42,686 nucleotides of DNA from Clostridiales bacterium. Lineage in GTDB: Bacteria; Bacillota; Clostridia; Christensenellales; Aristaeellaceae. The notes under the pieces were generated by a model that searched no databases, was not told the origin of the DNA, and was given only the letters and a program-made list of their open reading frames with translations. Location: NCBI GenBank assembly GCA_012513645.1, contig JAAZBU010000037.1, forward strand, positions 1 through 42,686. The letters run 5' to 3'. The position numbers and the translations under genes are program-made. Below are positions 1 through 8,105 of the stretch, piece by piece; position 1 is the first letter of the stretch, and each line of letters begins with the position of its first letter.

Positions 1-1208
1 GCCAGCATGATGATGACAGGCCCCAGAATGGAGTAGGGCACGGACAGAATCTGCGCAAACACCTTGGCAATGGCGATGGCCACAAACACCATGACGATGT
101 TGGCGATGATCATCGAAACAAAGGTGGCCGAAAGGTAGTCAGGCTGGTGGCGAAGCAGCAGCGGGCCCAGCTGCACGCCCTTCAACACCAGGGCGCTCAT
201 CATGACTGCCGCGGCGTTGCCGCCGGGTATGCCCAGGCTGAGCAGCGGCACCATGGCGCCGCCGGTGGCCGCGTTGTTTGCCGTCTCCGAGGCAGCGATG
301 CCATCGATGATGCCGGTACCAAACTTCTCCGGGTGCTTGGAGAGCTTGGTCTCCGTGGAGTAGCACAGGAAGGAGGCAATGGTGGCACCGGCGCCGGGCA
401 GGATGCCCACCACCGTACCCACGATGGCGCTGCGCACGATGACCCACTTGATGGACAGCCACTCCGCCCACTTGGGCATTTTGGTGTTCACGCGGCCGCC
501 GTCGATGCCGTCCTCGGCCTTCAGGCGCCTTGTCTCCATGGTCTGGTTGAGCACCTCGGTGACGGCAAAGATACCGATCAGCACGGGGATCATCTCAATG
601 CCGCTGAGCAGCTGCTTGGAGCCGAAGGTGAGGCGCTGCACGCCGTACATGGGGTCCTGCCCGATGGTGGCCAGCAGCAGGCCGAAGAGGCCGGAGATGA
701 TGGTGCGCAGCACGTTTTTGCTGTCCAGGCTGGTGAGGATGCTCAGGCCCATGAAGGTGACCGCAAACATCTCGCTGGGGCCAAACCTGAGCGCCGCCTT
801 GGACAGCGGGTCGCTCAGCAGGAACATGGCCAGCGCAGATACCAAGCCGCCGATAGCCGAGGTAACCAGCGAGACACCCAGGGCTTTACCGGCCTCGCCG
901 CGCTGGGCCATGGGGTAGCCGTCAAAGGTGGTAGGCGCGCTGGAAGGCACCCCCGGTATCTTAAAAAGGATAGCGGATATGCTGCCGCCGGTGATGGACG
1001 AGCAGTAGATCGCCACCAGAAACACAATCGCCTGGATTGGCTCCATGGTATACGTGAAGGGCAGGCCCAAGGCCACCGCCATGGTGGCGCTGACGCCGGG
1101 AAGGGCGCCGAAGATGGTGCCGATAATGACCGCGAACAGCACCATCAGCAGCATGGTCGGCTCAAAGACGATCGCCAGTCCGCTGCCAAGCATTTGTAAC
1201 ATGTTCAT
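1..1208 (-). CDS. tctA: Tripartite tricarboxylate transporter large permease, TctA family (3' end beyond window)
   Basis: Large membrane subunit of a TctCBA secondary transporter, which takes up tricarboxylates or related organic acids delivered by the TctC binding protein. I translated it from the ATG at 1208-1206, preceded by GGGAGGTAGCGC; about 402 codons are present and the C-terminus lies off the left edge. The start MNMLQMLGSGLAIVFEP is followed by hydrophobic segments and the family's Gly/Pro-rich stretch (GALPGVSATMAVALGLPF, then SSITGGSISAILFKIPGVP). It lies 12 nt downstream of tctB, so the two are co-transcribed. The substrate is not determined by the sequence; the linked citC gene hints at citrate. 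Confidence 0.93.
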   Translation of the reverse strand, partial: MNMLQMLGSGLAIVFEPTMLLMVLFAVIIGTIFGALPGVSATMAVALGLPFTYTMEPIQAIVFLVAIYCSSITGGSISAILFKIPGVPSSAPTTFDGYPMAQRGEAGKALGVSLVTSAIGGLVSALAMFLLSDPLSKAALRFGPSEMFAVTFMGLSILTSLDSKNVLRTIISGLFGLLLATIGQDPMYGVQRLTFGSKQLLSGIEMIPVLIGIFAVTEVLNQTMETRRLKAEDGIDGGRVNTKMPKWAEWLSIKWVIVRSAIVGTVVGILPGAGATIASFLCYSTETKLSKHPEKFGTGIIDGIAASETANNAATGGAMVPLLSLGIPGGNAAAVMMSALVLKGVQLGPLLLRHQPDYLSATFVSMIIANIVMVFVAIAIAKVFAQILSVPYSILGPVIIML

Positions 1209-1220
1209 GCGCTACCTCCC

Positions 1221-1742
1221 TTAAAGCAAAGCTTCCAGCCACAGGGCAAAGTCGCGCAGGAAGGGCACCGTGCCGCGCGGCAGATTGACCTGAAGGAGGA
1301 CGCCAAAGACGATGTACAGGAACAGGGTAATCACAAGGGCCACAATCACCAGCCGGCCGTACTTGCGGTCGCCCAGCAGGTAGCCGAAGGCGACCAGGAA
1401 CAGGAAGCTGGTTACCATGAAGCCCAGCGGCTCCAGGATGAAGGAAGTGACCAGCACAATCAGCATGCCGAAGAACATCTTGGTCTTAAAGAAGTCGGGC
1501 ACGCTCTTGCCGAACTGCGCCAGGCTGAACTCCGGTTTGCCCTTGTTCTTTCTGATGATGTTGAAGATGTTGATCAGTATGCACACAATCAGCAGGCCCA
1601 TGATGACCTGGGGCCACACATTGGGCTGCAGGGCGTAGGGGTTCTTCTGCACCTTTACCGGGACCGCCGCCTCCAGCACATTGAAGGCAAGTGCGTAAAT
1701 CAAGCCCAGCAGCAGCAGGATGTTGAGGATCAGTTCAAACAA
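1221..1742 (-). CDS. tctB: Tripartite tricarboxylate transporter small permease, TctB family
   Basis: Small membrane subunit of the TctCBA transporter, pairing with TctA. The protein is about 173 aa with four hydrophobic stretches, usual for TctB, and lacks other domains. I chose the TTG at 1742-1740 (LFELILNILLLLGL...) because AAGGAG lies nine bases upstream; an open frame continues to 1784 but carries no ribosome site and would extend into the intergenic hairpin. It sits between tctC and tctA in the usual C-B-A order. A short protein of low sequence conservation, identified largely from size, topology and position. Confidence 0.85.
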   Translation of the reverse strand: MFELILNILLLLGLIYALAFNVLEAAVPVKVQKNPYALQPNVWPQVIMGLLIVCILINIFNIIRKNKGKPEFSLAQFGKSVPDFFKTKMFFGMLIVLVTSFILEPLGFMVTSFLFLVAFGYLLGDRKYGRLVIVALVITLFLYIVFGVLLQVNLPRGTVPFLRDFALWLEALL

Positions 1743-1768
1743 GACAGTCAACTCCTTTTTAGATGGCG

Positions 1769-1794
1769 AGGAGGGAGAGCGCACTCTCCCTCCT
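1769..1794 (-). terminator. Intercistronic hairpin between tctC and tctB
   Basis: Perfect 11-bp stem (1769-1779 with 1784-1794) and a 4-nt loop, directly after the tctC stop codon. On the transcribed strand it is not followed by a good U-run. It therefore looks like a partial terminator or 3' RNA-stabilising structure that would keep binding-protein mRNA above permease mRNA. This role is inferred from position. Confidence 0.6.
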
Positions 1795-1809
1795 GCCGCT
1801 CAGATGGGC

Positions 1810-2808
1810 TTATTGGGCAGCCAGGTCCGGGTAGGTCTTGGTCAGCACGCCTTCCTCAGACAGGTACTTGGTGAACACCTGGTACTCGTGCTCCATGAGG
1901 GCCTTCAGGCCTTCGCCGTTTTCAAAGCCAACGCGTTCGTTGTAGGCGCCCTGGACCAGGAAATCCTGCCAGGCGGGGTCCTGGGTGGCCTTTTCAATGG
2001 CGGCAGTCAGGGCGTCAATGGCCTCCTGGGGGGTGCCCTTCTTGGCATAGATGCCGCGCCAGGTGCCGATGTAGGAGTCGATGCCCAGCTCGCCGGTGCA
2101 CTGCATGTCGGGGTAGAGGTTCATGCGCTTCTCGGCGCAGGCCACCAGCGGGATCACGTCGCCGGATTCGATCAGGCCCTGAATCTCGTCGGTGCCGGTG
2201 ATCATCATGTCGATGTGGCCGCCCATCAGGCCGGCGCTCATCTCGCTGCCCGAGCCGTAGCTCAGCTCCAGCACGTCCAGGCCGGCCAGCGCCTGCTTGA
2301 GGGAGGCGCCGTCAGCGCCGGTGGCGGTCAGCATGCCCACGGTGAGGCCGAAGGGGTTGGCCTTGGCGTATTCGACGGCCTCGGCAAAGTTGGTGATGCC
2401 CTTGGCTTCCAGCGCGACCTTGGAGCCGGCGATGATGTTGATGGAGTGCACGAGCTTGGCCACGGGGATGAACTCATAGCGGTAATCCATGGACAGGTTG
2501 CCCTGCAGGTCCTGCATGATGAGGCTCTGGGTGCCCAGCATGAAGGTGTAGCCGTCCGCGGGCTGCTTGTAGGTGTACTCGACGCCGTTGACGCCGCCGC
2601 CGCCTTCCACGTTCACTACGTCCACCTGCTGGCCGATGATGTCCTTGAGCAGGTTGGCCATGGGGCGGATGGTGCTGTCAGCGCCGCCGCCGATGCCCCA
2701 CGGGCACACAATGTCGACTTTGCGCTCGAATGTCCATTCGGCGCTGGCTACGGATGCAACGCTCAGAAGCATCAGCATCGCCAGGAGTAAGGCTGTCAGT
2801 TTTTTCAT
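1810..2808 (-). CDS. tctC: Tripartite tricarboxylate transporter substrate-binding protein, TctC (Bug) family
   Basis: Extracytoplasmic receptor that binds the organic-acid substrate and passes it to TctAB. The protein is 332 aa, normal for the family. Residues 1-23 form a signal peptide (MKKLTALLLAMLMLLS, then ASVASA before EW), a signal-peptidase-I site with no lipobox cysteine. Family features include the VDIVCPWGIGGGADS segment near the mature N-terminus, MLGTQSLIM and the YIGTWRGIYAKKGTP region. It is the first gene of tctCBA, with its own promoter and a long leader. Absence of a lipid anchor is unusual for a monoderm Bacillota binding protein. Confidence 0.94.
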   Translation of the reverse strand: MKKLTALLLAMLMLLSVASVASAEWTFERKVDIVCPWGIGGGADSTIRPMANLLKDIIGQQVDVVNVEGGGGVNGVEYTYKQPADGYTFMLGTQSLIMQDLQGNLSMDYRYEFIPVAKLVHSINIIAGSKVALEAKGITNFAEAVEYAKANPFGLTVGMLTATGADGASLKQALAGLDVLELSYGSGSEMSAGLMGGHIDMMITGTDEIQGLIESGDVIPLVACAEKRMNLYPDMQCTGELGIDSYIGTWRGIYAKKGTPQEAIDALTAAIEKATQDPAWQDFLVQGAYNERVGFENGEGLKALMEHEYQVFTKYLSEEGVLTKTYPDLAAQ

Positions 2809-2838
2809 GGTGAGTTCCCCCTTTAAGGTTTATATGGA

Positions 2839-2852
2839 TCGGCCAAGGCCGA
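2839..2852 (-). other. Small perfect hairpin in the tctC 5' leader
   Basis: TCGGCCAAGGCCGA is a 14-nt perfect palindrome about 30 nt upstream of the tctC start and inside the predicted transcript. It may stabilise the leader; no further role can be read from it. Confidence 0.4.
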
Positions 2853-2914
2853 AAATCCCCAGTGGCGTACCGCTACAAACTAACACAGCAACTTCATAAT
2901 GATTTGTTGTTGGT

Positions 2915-2943
2915 ATCATAAGATAAAACAATTGATAAGACAA
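2915..2943 (-). promoter_or_regulatory. Predicted sigma-A promoter of tctCBA
   Basis: On the minus strand, TTGTCT (2943-2938), a 17-bp spacer and TATGAT (2920-2915). Transcription would start near 2908, about 100 nt before the tctC ATG. The dyad at 2967-2982 sits near -66 relative to this start. Confidence 0.6.
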
Positions 2944-2966
2944 TTCCGATTTTTATAATGAGATTC

Positions 2967-2982
2967 ATAAGTATTTACTTAT
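2967..2982. promoter_or_regulatory. Candidate LysR-type operator
   Basis: ATAAGTATTTACTTAT is a perfect dyad with 7-bp arms and a 2-bp centre, in the AT-rich gap between tctC and the divergent LysR gene. LysR-type regulators usually bind a dyad centred near -65 of the activated promoter. That is where this one lies relative to the tctC promoter predicted at 2915-2943. Nearby ATAAG/CTTAT words may be weaker half-sites. Confidence 0.55.
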
Positions 2983-3028
2983 ACGCTTTCAATCCTCCAT
3001 CCATGCCCGGATGTCCGTATGCCGCTGC

Positions 3029-3057
3029 TTGCCACCGGCACAGGGGTATGCTACACT
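3029..3057 (+). promoter_or_regulatory. Predicted promoter of the LysR-citC operon
   Basis: TTGCCA, 17-bp spacer, TACACT. Transcription would begin around 3064, leaving a leader of about 60 nt before the ATG at 3126. Confidence 0.6.
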
Positions 3058-3125
3058 GGCCTCATCATAAGGTAATCACCATTTATCGCAATATATCAAT
3101 CACCCTTTGCTTATGAGGTAGCCGC

Positions 3126-4046
3126 ATGAACCAGCAAACAGCCGATGACATCCTCTCCGTGCTTCAGGCGGGCAGCATCACCGCAGCGGCCAAGGCCATG
3201 TATATCTCCCAGTCCGCCCTCAGCCAGCGCATCAAGCGGGCAGAGGAGGATTTGGGCACCCCGCTGCTGGACCGGGGCAGCGTGCCCATAGCCCTCACCT
3301 ATGCCGGCGAGAAATATCTGGAGGCCATGCAGCGGATTGCCGGCATCACCACCACGCTGCTCAACGAGCTGCACGAAATTGAGGAGGAGGAGCGGGGCCG
3401 CATGCGCCTGGGCATCTCCCTGCAGCGCGGCATGCAGCTGCTGCCGCTGGTGATCCCGGCCTTTGTGCAGCGCTATCCCCGGGTGCGCATCGACCTGATG
3501 GAGCACGGCTCGGCCACGCTGGAGCGCATGCTGCACGACGGATTGTGCGATGTGGCGCTCATCACCACCGAGCCGCGCTACACCGACCTGAAGTACGACC
3601 TGCTCGAGACCGAGGAAGTGGTGCTGATTGCATCGGTCAACAGCCCCTTTGCCCAGGCACACGAAGATCAGCAGGAGGTGCCCATCACAGCGGCCAGGGA
3701 GGAGCGCTTTGTCTCCCTGCAGCAGGGGCACAGCGTGCGGGCGTTTCAGGACGCGCTGTTTCACCGCCACCAGATGGACCCCCCCATTTTGCTGGAGACA
3801 GACAGCCTGGAGGCCGCCAAGCGCCTGGCGGCAGAGGGCGCCGCGCTGATGCTGTGTCCCAACGTATATGTCACCCAGTCGCCGGAGGTGTTCCAACAGG
3901 TGCGGTGCTTCCGGGTCAAGGATATCAGCTACCGGCGCCACTTTTATTTCGGCCATCGCAAGGACATGGCGCTTACCCGATTTATGATTGACTTCCGCGA
4001 TTTGGTGAAGGAAAAGCTGCGCAGCGCAGCCAAGGAGGCCACATGA
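3126..4046 (+). CDS. LysR family transcriptional regulator
   Basis: DNA-binding regulator, 306 aa, usual length for the family. The N-terminal winged helix-turn-helix (about residues 1-60) contains the conserved AKAMYISQSALSQRIKRAEE helix pair; the remainder is a two-lobed effector-binding domain. It is transcribed away from tctCBA, the classic layout for a LysR regulator controlling its divergent neighbour, so the inducer is probably the transported organic acid. Its stop codon overlaps the citC start (ATGA), tying regulator and citrate lyase ligase into one transcript. Start supported by the ATG shortly after GAGGTAGCCGC. Confidence 0.93.
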   Translation: MNQQTADDILSVLQAGSITAAAKAMYISQSALSQRIKRAEEDLGTPLLDRGSVPIALTYAGEKYLEAMQRIAGITTTLLNELHEIEEEERGRMRLGISLQRGMQLLPLVIPAFVQRYPRVRIDLMEHGSATLERMLHDGLCDVALITTEPRYTDLKYDLLETEEVVLIASVNSPFAQAHEDQQEVPITAAREERFVSLQQGHSVRAFQDALFHRHQMDPPILLETDSLEAAKRLAAEGAALMLCPNVYVTQSPEVFQQVRCFRVKDISYRRHFYFGHRKDMALTRFMIDFRDLVKEKLRSAAKEAT

Positions 4047-5068
4047 CAGAGGTTCGCCGCATCTACCCCTGGGACAAACTGGGCCTGGCCGAGGTCAAGG
4101 CGCTGCTGGCGCGCGAGGGCCTGGGCCTGGATGAACACCTAGACTACACCGCGGGCCTGTGGGAGGGGGAGCAGCTGGTGGCCACCGGCAGCTTCTACCG
4201 CAACACCCTGCGCTGCCTAGCCGTCGATCAAGGCTATCAGGGCGAGGGCCTGATGGCCCGCATGGTCAGCCACCTGGTGGACGAGCTGTTTCAGCGCGGG
4301 CAGCGGGAGCTGTTCATTTACACCAAAAAGGACGCGGCGAAGAGCTTCACGTCCCTGGGTTTTTATGAAATCGCGGCGCTGGACGAGGTGGTGTTTCTGG
4401 AGAGCCGGCGCAACGGCTTTGAAAACTACCTCAAGAGGCTGGAGCGGCCTGATTTGCCCGAAAACGCCCGCATCGGCGCGGTGGTGATGAACGCCAACCC
4501 CTTCACGCTGGGCCACCGCTGGCTGGTGGAGCAGGCCGCCCGGCGCTGCGACGCGCTGCACCTGTTCATGGTGTCGGAGGATGTGTCGGCCTTCCCGCGG
4601 GCGGTGCGCGACCAGCTCATCCGGGCCGGCACGGCCGATCTACCCCATGTATACTGCCACCCCACCGGGCCTTACCTGGTCAGCAGCGCCACCTTCCCCA
4701 GCTACTTCATCCGCGAGTCGGACGCGCTCACCCTGGCGCACGCGCGGCTGGACGCGGCGGTGTTCACCCGCATCGCCCGCGAGCTTCATATCACCGACCG
4801 CTTTGTGGGCGAGGAGCCCCTGTCCCCCGCCACGGCGCTGTACAACCGGGCCATGCAGGAGCTGCTGCCCCTGGCCGGCGTGCAGCTGACCATCTTCCCC
4901 CGAAAGAGCGACGACGGCACCACGCCCATCAGCGCCTCCCGCGTGCGCGCCTTGCTCAAGGAGGACAATCTGCCCGCCATCCGGCCCCTGGTACCGGAGA
5001 CGACCTATGCGTTTTTAGAGAGCGAGGAGGGGCAGCGGATCGCGCAAGCGCTGCGAGAAAAGCCGTAA
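4043..5068 (+). CDS. citC: [Citrate (pro-3S)-lyase] ligase
   Basis: Cytoplasmic enzyme that uses ATP and acetate to acetylate the prosthetic group on the citrate lyase acyl-carrier subunit and so activates citrate lyase. The 341-aa protein is of usual length. An N-terminal GNAT-like domain (about residues 1-130) is followed by a nucleotidyltransferase domain with the TLGH form of the (T/H)xGH motif (in VVMNANPFTLGHRW) and the C-terminal ISASRVR motif. It overlaps the LysR stop by 4 nt. No citDEF or citG/X genes appear in the window, so its partner enzyme must be elsewhere or the enzyme acts alone on another carrier protein. Confidence 0.92.
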   Translation: MTEVRRIYPWDKLGLAEVKALLAREGLGLDEHLDYTAGLWEGEQLVATGSFYRNTLRCLAVDQGYQGEGLMARMVSHLVDELFQRGQRELFIYTKKDAAKSFTSLGFYEIAALDEVVFLESRRNGFENYLKRLERPDLPENARIGAVVMNANPFTLGHRWLVEQAARRCDALHLFMVSEDVSAFPRAVRDQLIRAGTADLPHVYCHPTGPYLVSSATFPSYFIRESDALTLAHARLDAAVFTRIARELHITDRFVGEEPLSPATALYNRAMQELLPLAGVQLTIFPRKSDDGTTPISASRVRALLKEDNLPAIRPLVPETTYAFLESEEGQRIAQALREKP

Positions 5069-5074
5069 CAACCT

Positions 5075-5579
5075 CTATTGAATGGGTGCTGTTATCACCC
5101 TTTGATCTGTCAAACAACCCATCAGCGCCTGCACGCCGGAGGCGTCAGCGCTGACCAGCCGAAAGCAGAGATGCACCTGTGTTTCATCTGACCGGCGGAT
5201 CTTGTCGATGGTTTCCGCAGGCAGCATCTCTTCATTGAAAAAATCGACCAAATCATCCTGCGCCGTAGACGGTGAGGTTTGTCTGCGCCGCCAGGGCGGC
5301 ATAATCCAGCGCGAGCGTATCGGCCCGGGATACCTTTATCTCAAGCCACGCGGAGCCATCCAGCGCGATGCCCAGATCGGCAGCCAGGGCCGCGCCGTTG
5401 ATCTCCACCTCGGGCAGCGGGAAATACTCCGTGTGATAGGTGCCGCGTTCCTTCACCTCGTGCAGGTTGCAGTAGCACAGCCTCGCATCATAGCCCAGCG
5501 CCCGCACCGCATTCAGCAGGTCCATCCCCGCCCGGTGAAGCGGCTCGTAGATGTCGTTCAGCTGCCGCCACCCGGTCAT
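5075..5579 (-). pseudogene. Unknown conserved-looking gene, split by a one-base frameshift
   Basis: Two abutting minus-strand frames look like one broken protein of about 168 aa. The upstream part starts with the second ATG at 5579 (GGAGGA lies six bases before; the first ATG at 5585 is too close) and reads through LCYCNLHEVKERGTYHTEYF before stopping at 5253. The downstream frame continues as DDLVDFFNEEMLP and ends QRVITAPIQ at 5075. Skipping one G in the GCAGGATGAT stretch near 5256-5265 joins them smoothly as VYGAG-DDLVDFF. It is the last gene of the esterase operon and overlaps the GNAT gene. I do not recognise the family. It could be a true pseudogene or a sequencing/assembly error. Confidence 0.6.
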
Positions 5580-5581
5580 TC

Positions 5582-6100
5582 TCATTCCTCCATCCCGTAG
5601 ATGTTGGATGCATATTCAATGTCCGTACCACGCTTTTTGAAGCTGCTGTGCTCCTCCACCCGCATGCCCAGCTTCTCCATGACGCGGCAGGAGGCCGCAT
5701 TGTCGCTGGCCACGGTGCCGCGGAAGCGGCGGATGCCCCGCGCGCGGGCAAAGTCCAGCATGGCGCGGGCCATCTCGGTGGCGAAGCCTCGGCCCCAGCG
5801 GTCACGCCGCACACAATAGCCCCAGCCCCAGGCGTCGCCATCGCCCTCCTGCCCCACGCTGCACGTGCCCACGTCTTCACCGGTATCTCTTTCGGCAGCG
5901 ATAAACATAAACTGGTCCTGCCAGTCATCCATGTCGGCAATCTCGCTTCGCAGGTCATCCCCATCGGCATACAGGCGGTCGGCCAGGTAGCGGCCCACCT
6001 CGGGGTCTCCCCAGAGGGCGGCGGCAAAATCCGCATCGGCCAGCCGCATGCGCCGGATGAGCAGGTGCGCGGTGTGTGTCGTCAAAGGATCTCCGCTCAT
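5582..6100 (-). CDS. GNAT family N-acetyltransferase (RimJ/RimL-like)
   Basis: Acetyl-CoA-dependent acetyltransferase of about 172 aa. It opens with the family pattern TAHLLIRRMRLADADFAAAL, and carries the acetyl-CoA pyrophosphate-binding loop RDRWGRGFATEM (RxxGxG/A) and the C-terminal SDNAASCRVMEKLGM motif seen in protein- and small-molecule-modifying members. The ATG at 6100 overlaps the stop of the upstream zinc-ribbon gene (ATGA), so I take this start and not the long upstream open frame. Substrate unknown. Fourth gene of a five-gene overlapping operon. Confidence 0.88.
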   Translation of the reverse strand: MSGDPLTTHTAHLLIRRMRLADADFAAALWGDPEVGRYLADRLYADGDDLRSEIADMDDWQDQFMFIAAERDTGEDVGTCSVGQEGDGDAWGWGYCVRRDRWGRGFATEMARAMLDFARARGIRRFRGTVASDNAASCRVMEKLGMRVEEHSSFKKRGTDIEYASNIYGMEE

Positions 6101-6804
6101 AAAAACAACCTTTTCCTGATCTCCTGCTTCATGCGCTTGTTGCGCTCCACAAACAGCATCATCAGGGCAATCACGTCCAGCGGGATGGTGGCATAGATGC
6201 TCCAGGCCAGCCGCACGGGCACGCCGGCATACAGGCTGATGAGCACCTCCAGTAGCAGCAAAAAGATGCCCAATATGGCGCAGCACAACGCCATGCGGTC
6301 CAGCAGCGGCCACTCCAGCCGCCGCAGCGCCAAAATGGCGCCCGACAGCGCCGCGCCGCACAGCGCCAGCAGCGGCAGCACCAGCTGCACAAACCAGTTT
6401 AGCCCGCCCGTCATGGCGGCGATCAGCAGCAGGTAGGCCCCCAGGGAAATAAAATCCACCGCCACATAGGCATAGGGGCGGGAAAGCTTGAACAGCAGCG
6501 GCACCACCACCCAGCAGTAGATCAGCACCAGCGCGCCCACCACATAGGGCGACCAGCGCAGGCCGCCGCCGTCCACCCAGTCCACCAGCAGCACGATCAG
6601 CGCGGGCACGGCCATCACCATGGCGACAAGCTGCCGGGCGTAGCGGCGGTCGATGTGGGCGTCCTTTACATCCACGGTTTCCGGGTAGGGCAGCTGCTCG
6701 GGCCGCTCCCAGGCGCAGCGCGGGTTCACCACCTCGGTGCCGCACAGGGGGCAATCCCGCTCGCTGACGGCCAGCTCCACGCCGCAGTGTACACAATAGC
6801 TCAT
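6097..6804 (-). CDS. Zinc-ribbon membrane protein, DUF6320-like
   Basis: A 235-aa protein with an N-terminal zinc ribbon (CVHCG at residues 4-8, CPLCG at 18-22) followed by about six hydrophobic membrane segments and a basic tail (RNKRMKQEIRKR). This architecture matches what I recall as the DUF6320 family; no function is known. It overlaps the acyltransferase gene before it and the GNAT gene after it by 4 nt each. Association with an esterase and an acyltransferase suggests a membrane-linked acylation or ester pathway, which is inference from context only. Confidence 0.8.
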   Translation of the reverse strand: MSYCVHCGVELAVSERDCPLCGTEVVNPRCAWERPEQLPYPETVDVKDAHIDRRYARQLVAMVMAVPALIVLLVDWVDGGGLRWSPYVVGALVLIYCWVVVPLLFKLSRPYAYVAVDFISLGAYLLLIAAMTGGLNWFVQLVLPLLALCGAALSGAILALRRLEWPLLDRMALCCAILGIFLLLLEVLISLYAGVPVRLAWSIYATIPLDVIALMMLFVERNKRMKQEIRKRLFL

Positions 6805-8105
6805 CCCGTCATCCTCCGGTTGCTCTCCACCACCACATGCAGGCCGTCGCGCACCAGCGCGCTGAACACGCGCTGCTCCAGCGTTGCCTCCCGGATGGTT
6901 TTGCTGAAGTTGATAAAGGTGTGCCCGTTCACGCTGACGCAGCCGATGGACACCGGGTTGCTGCGCCCGCCGCCGATGATGAAATCCATGCGCTTCACCC
7001 GCCGGGCCATGCCGTCGGGCAGGTTGATCAGGCCCAGGTTGCTCATCACGCTGGTGAAGTATCGCTCCCCAGTCAGCGCGTACATCAGCCGCAGCACCAG
7101 CGACTTTAAAAACAGCGGCGCCAGGCGCAGCAGGCGCGACTGCTCGGCGTGCACATTGCCCGAAAAGCGGGCGTTGATCAGCTGCTCGCCCGTCTCGTAG
7201 CCCATGTAGTGCTTCACCTGATGGAGGATATCCTCAAAGGTGTACTCGCCGTAGCTTTGGTAGATGGGCATGTTGATGTAGCTTGAAAAGTTGCGCAGCG
7301 TGCGCGAGGGGTAGTAGCGCCGCAGGTTGACCGGCATGCTGAGCTTGACCGGCTTTCGGGCGCGGCGGGGGCTTTTGTCCTGCCGGGCGATGTCCACCAG
7401 CGCTTGCAGGATATGGGCAGCCAGGTAGGTGTTGACCGACACGCCGTAGCCCCGGGCCCTCTGGGCCAGGGCGGCGGTATCCACCATGCCGGTGACCACC
7501 TGCAGGTAGTCCCGCTCGGCCGGGGTGCCACGCAGGGGGTAGGCCGCCTCCTCGCTGCGGGGACGTGCCGCCTGGCGCGCGTACTTGGGAAAGCTGTCCT
7601 CCCACTCGGAAGGGTCGGGCTTGTCGCGCAGGTCCAGCACCAGGGCCGTGGCCGGGATGCGCGGCCCGTATCTGAGCCGCAGATATTCGGCCGTTAGCGT
7701 CAGCAGAAAGGTCATGGTGCCGGTGGCATCGGCCAGCACGTGGAAAATCTCCACCGCGATGCGCGCGTCGTGCACCCGCACGCGGAACATATGGTGCCCG
7801 TCCCGCCCCCGGCTCAGCGGCATGCAGGGGTTGGCCGCGTCATCCTGTATCTGGGGCTGGGTGCTCTGCTGCTCCAGATAAAACCAGAACAGCCCCCGCC
7901 GCAGCCGGTAGCCGAAGGTGGGCAGCCGCTTGAGCGTGCTTTGCAGCGCGCGGCCCAGCAGCGCCCGGTCCACCGGCTCGTCCAGCGTGACCGACAGGCG
8001 GTAGATGGCCATCCAATCCTGCGAGCGGGTGGCGGGGTAGATCTTGCCGGCGTTGTCCAGCTGCAGCCACTCGGGAGCGCGCAGGCGCCGCTGCCGCGTG
8101 CTCAC
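6801..8105 (-). CDS. Alcohol acetyltransferase / condensation-like acyltransferase (HxxxD type)
   Basis: A 434-aa protein resembling CoA-dependent acyltransferases of the condensation superfamily (alcohol acetyltransferase/PapA type). The active-site motif appears as FHVLADATG (HxxxD, the His being the general base), and the second half contains the structural patterns GVSVNTYLAAHILQAL and the FSSYINMPIYQ stretch. I use the GTG at 8105-8103, which overlaps the esterase stop as GTGA; the frame is open 46 codons further but runs inside the esterase gene. Acyl donor and acceptor are unknown. Confidence 0.8.
   Translation of the reverse strand: MSTRQRRLRAPEWLQLDNAGKIYPATRSQDWMAIYRLSVTLDEPVDRALLGRALQSTLKRLPTFGYRLRRGLFWFYLEQQSTQPQIQDDAANPCMPLSRGRDGHHMFRVRVHDARIAVEIFHVLADATGTMTFLLTLTAEYLRLRYGPRIPATALVLDLRDKPDPSEWEDSFPKYARQAARPRSEEAAYPLRGTPAERDYLQVVTGMVDTAALAQRARGYGVSVNTYLAAHILQALVDIARQDKSPRRARKPVKLSMPVNLRRYYPSRTLRNFSSYINMPIYQSYGEYTFEDILHQVKHYMGYETGEQLINARFSGNVHAEQSRLLRLAPLFLKSLVLRLMYALTGERYFTSVMSNLGLINLPDGMARRVKRMDFIIGGGRSNPVSIGCVSVNGHTFINFSKTIREATLEQRVFSALVRDGLHVVVESNRRMTG

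Noticed and set aside
147-1199. 350-aa open frame on the plus strand
   Set aside because: Antisense shadow of tctA, with a low-complexity His/Gln/Ala/Gly-rich translation; the minus strand gives the family protein.
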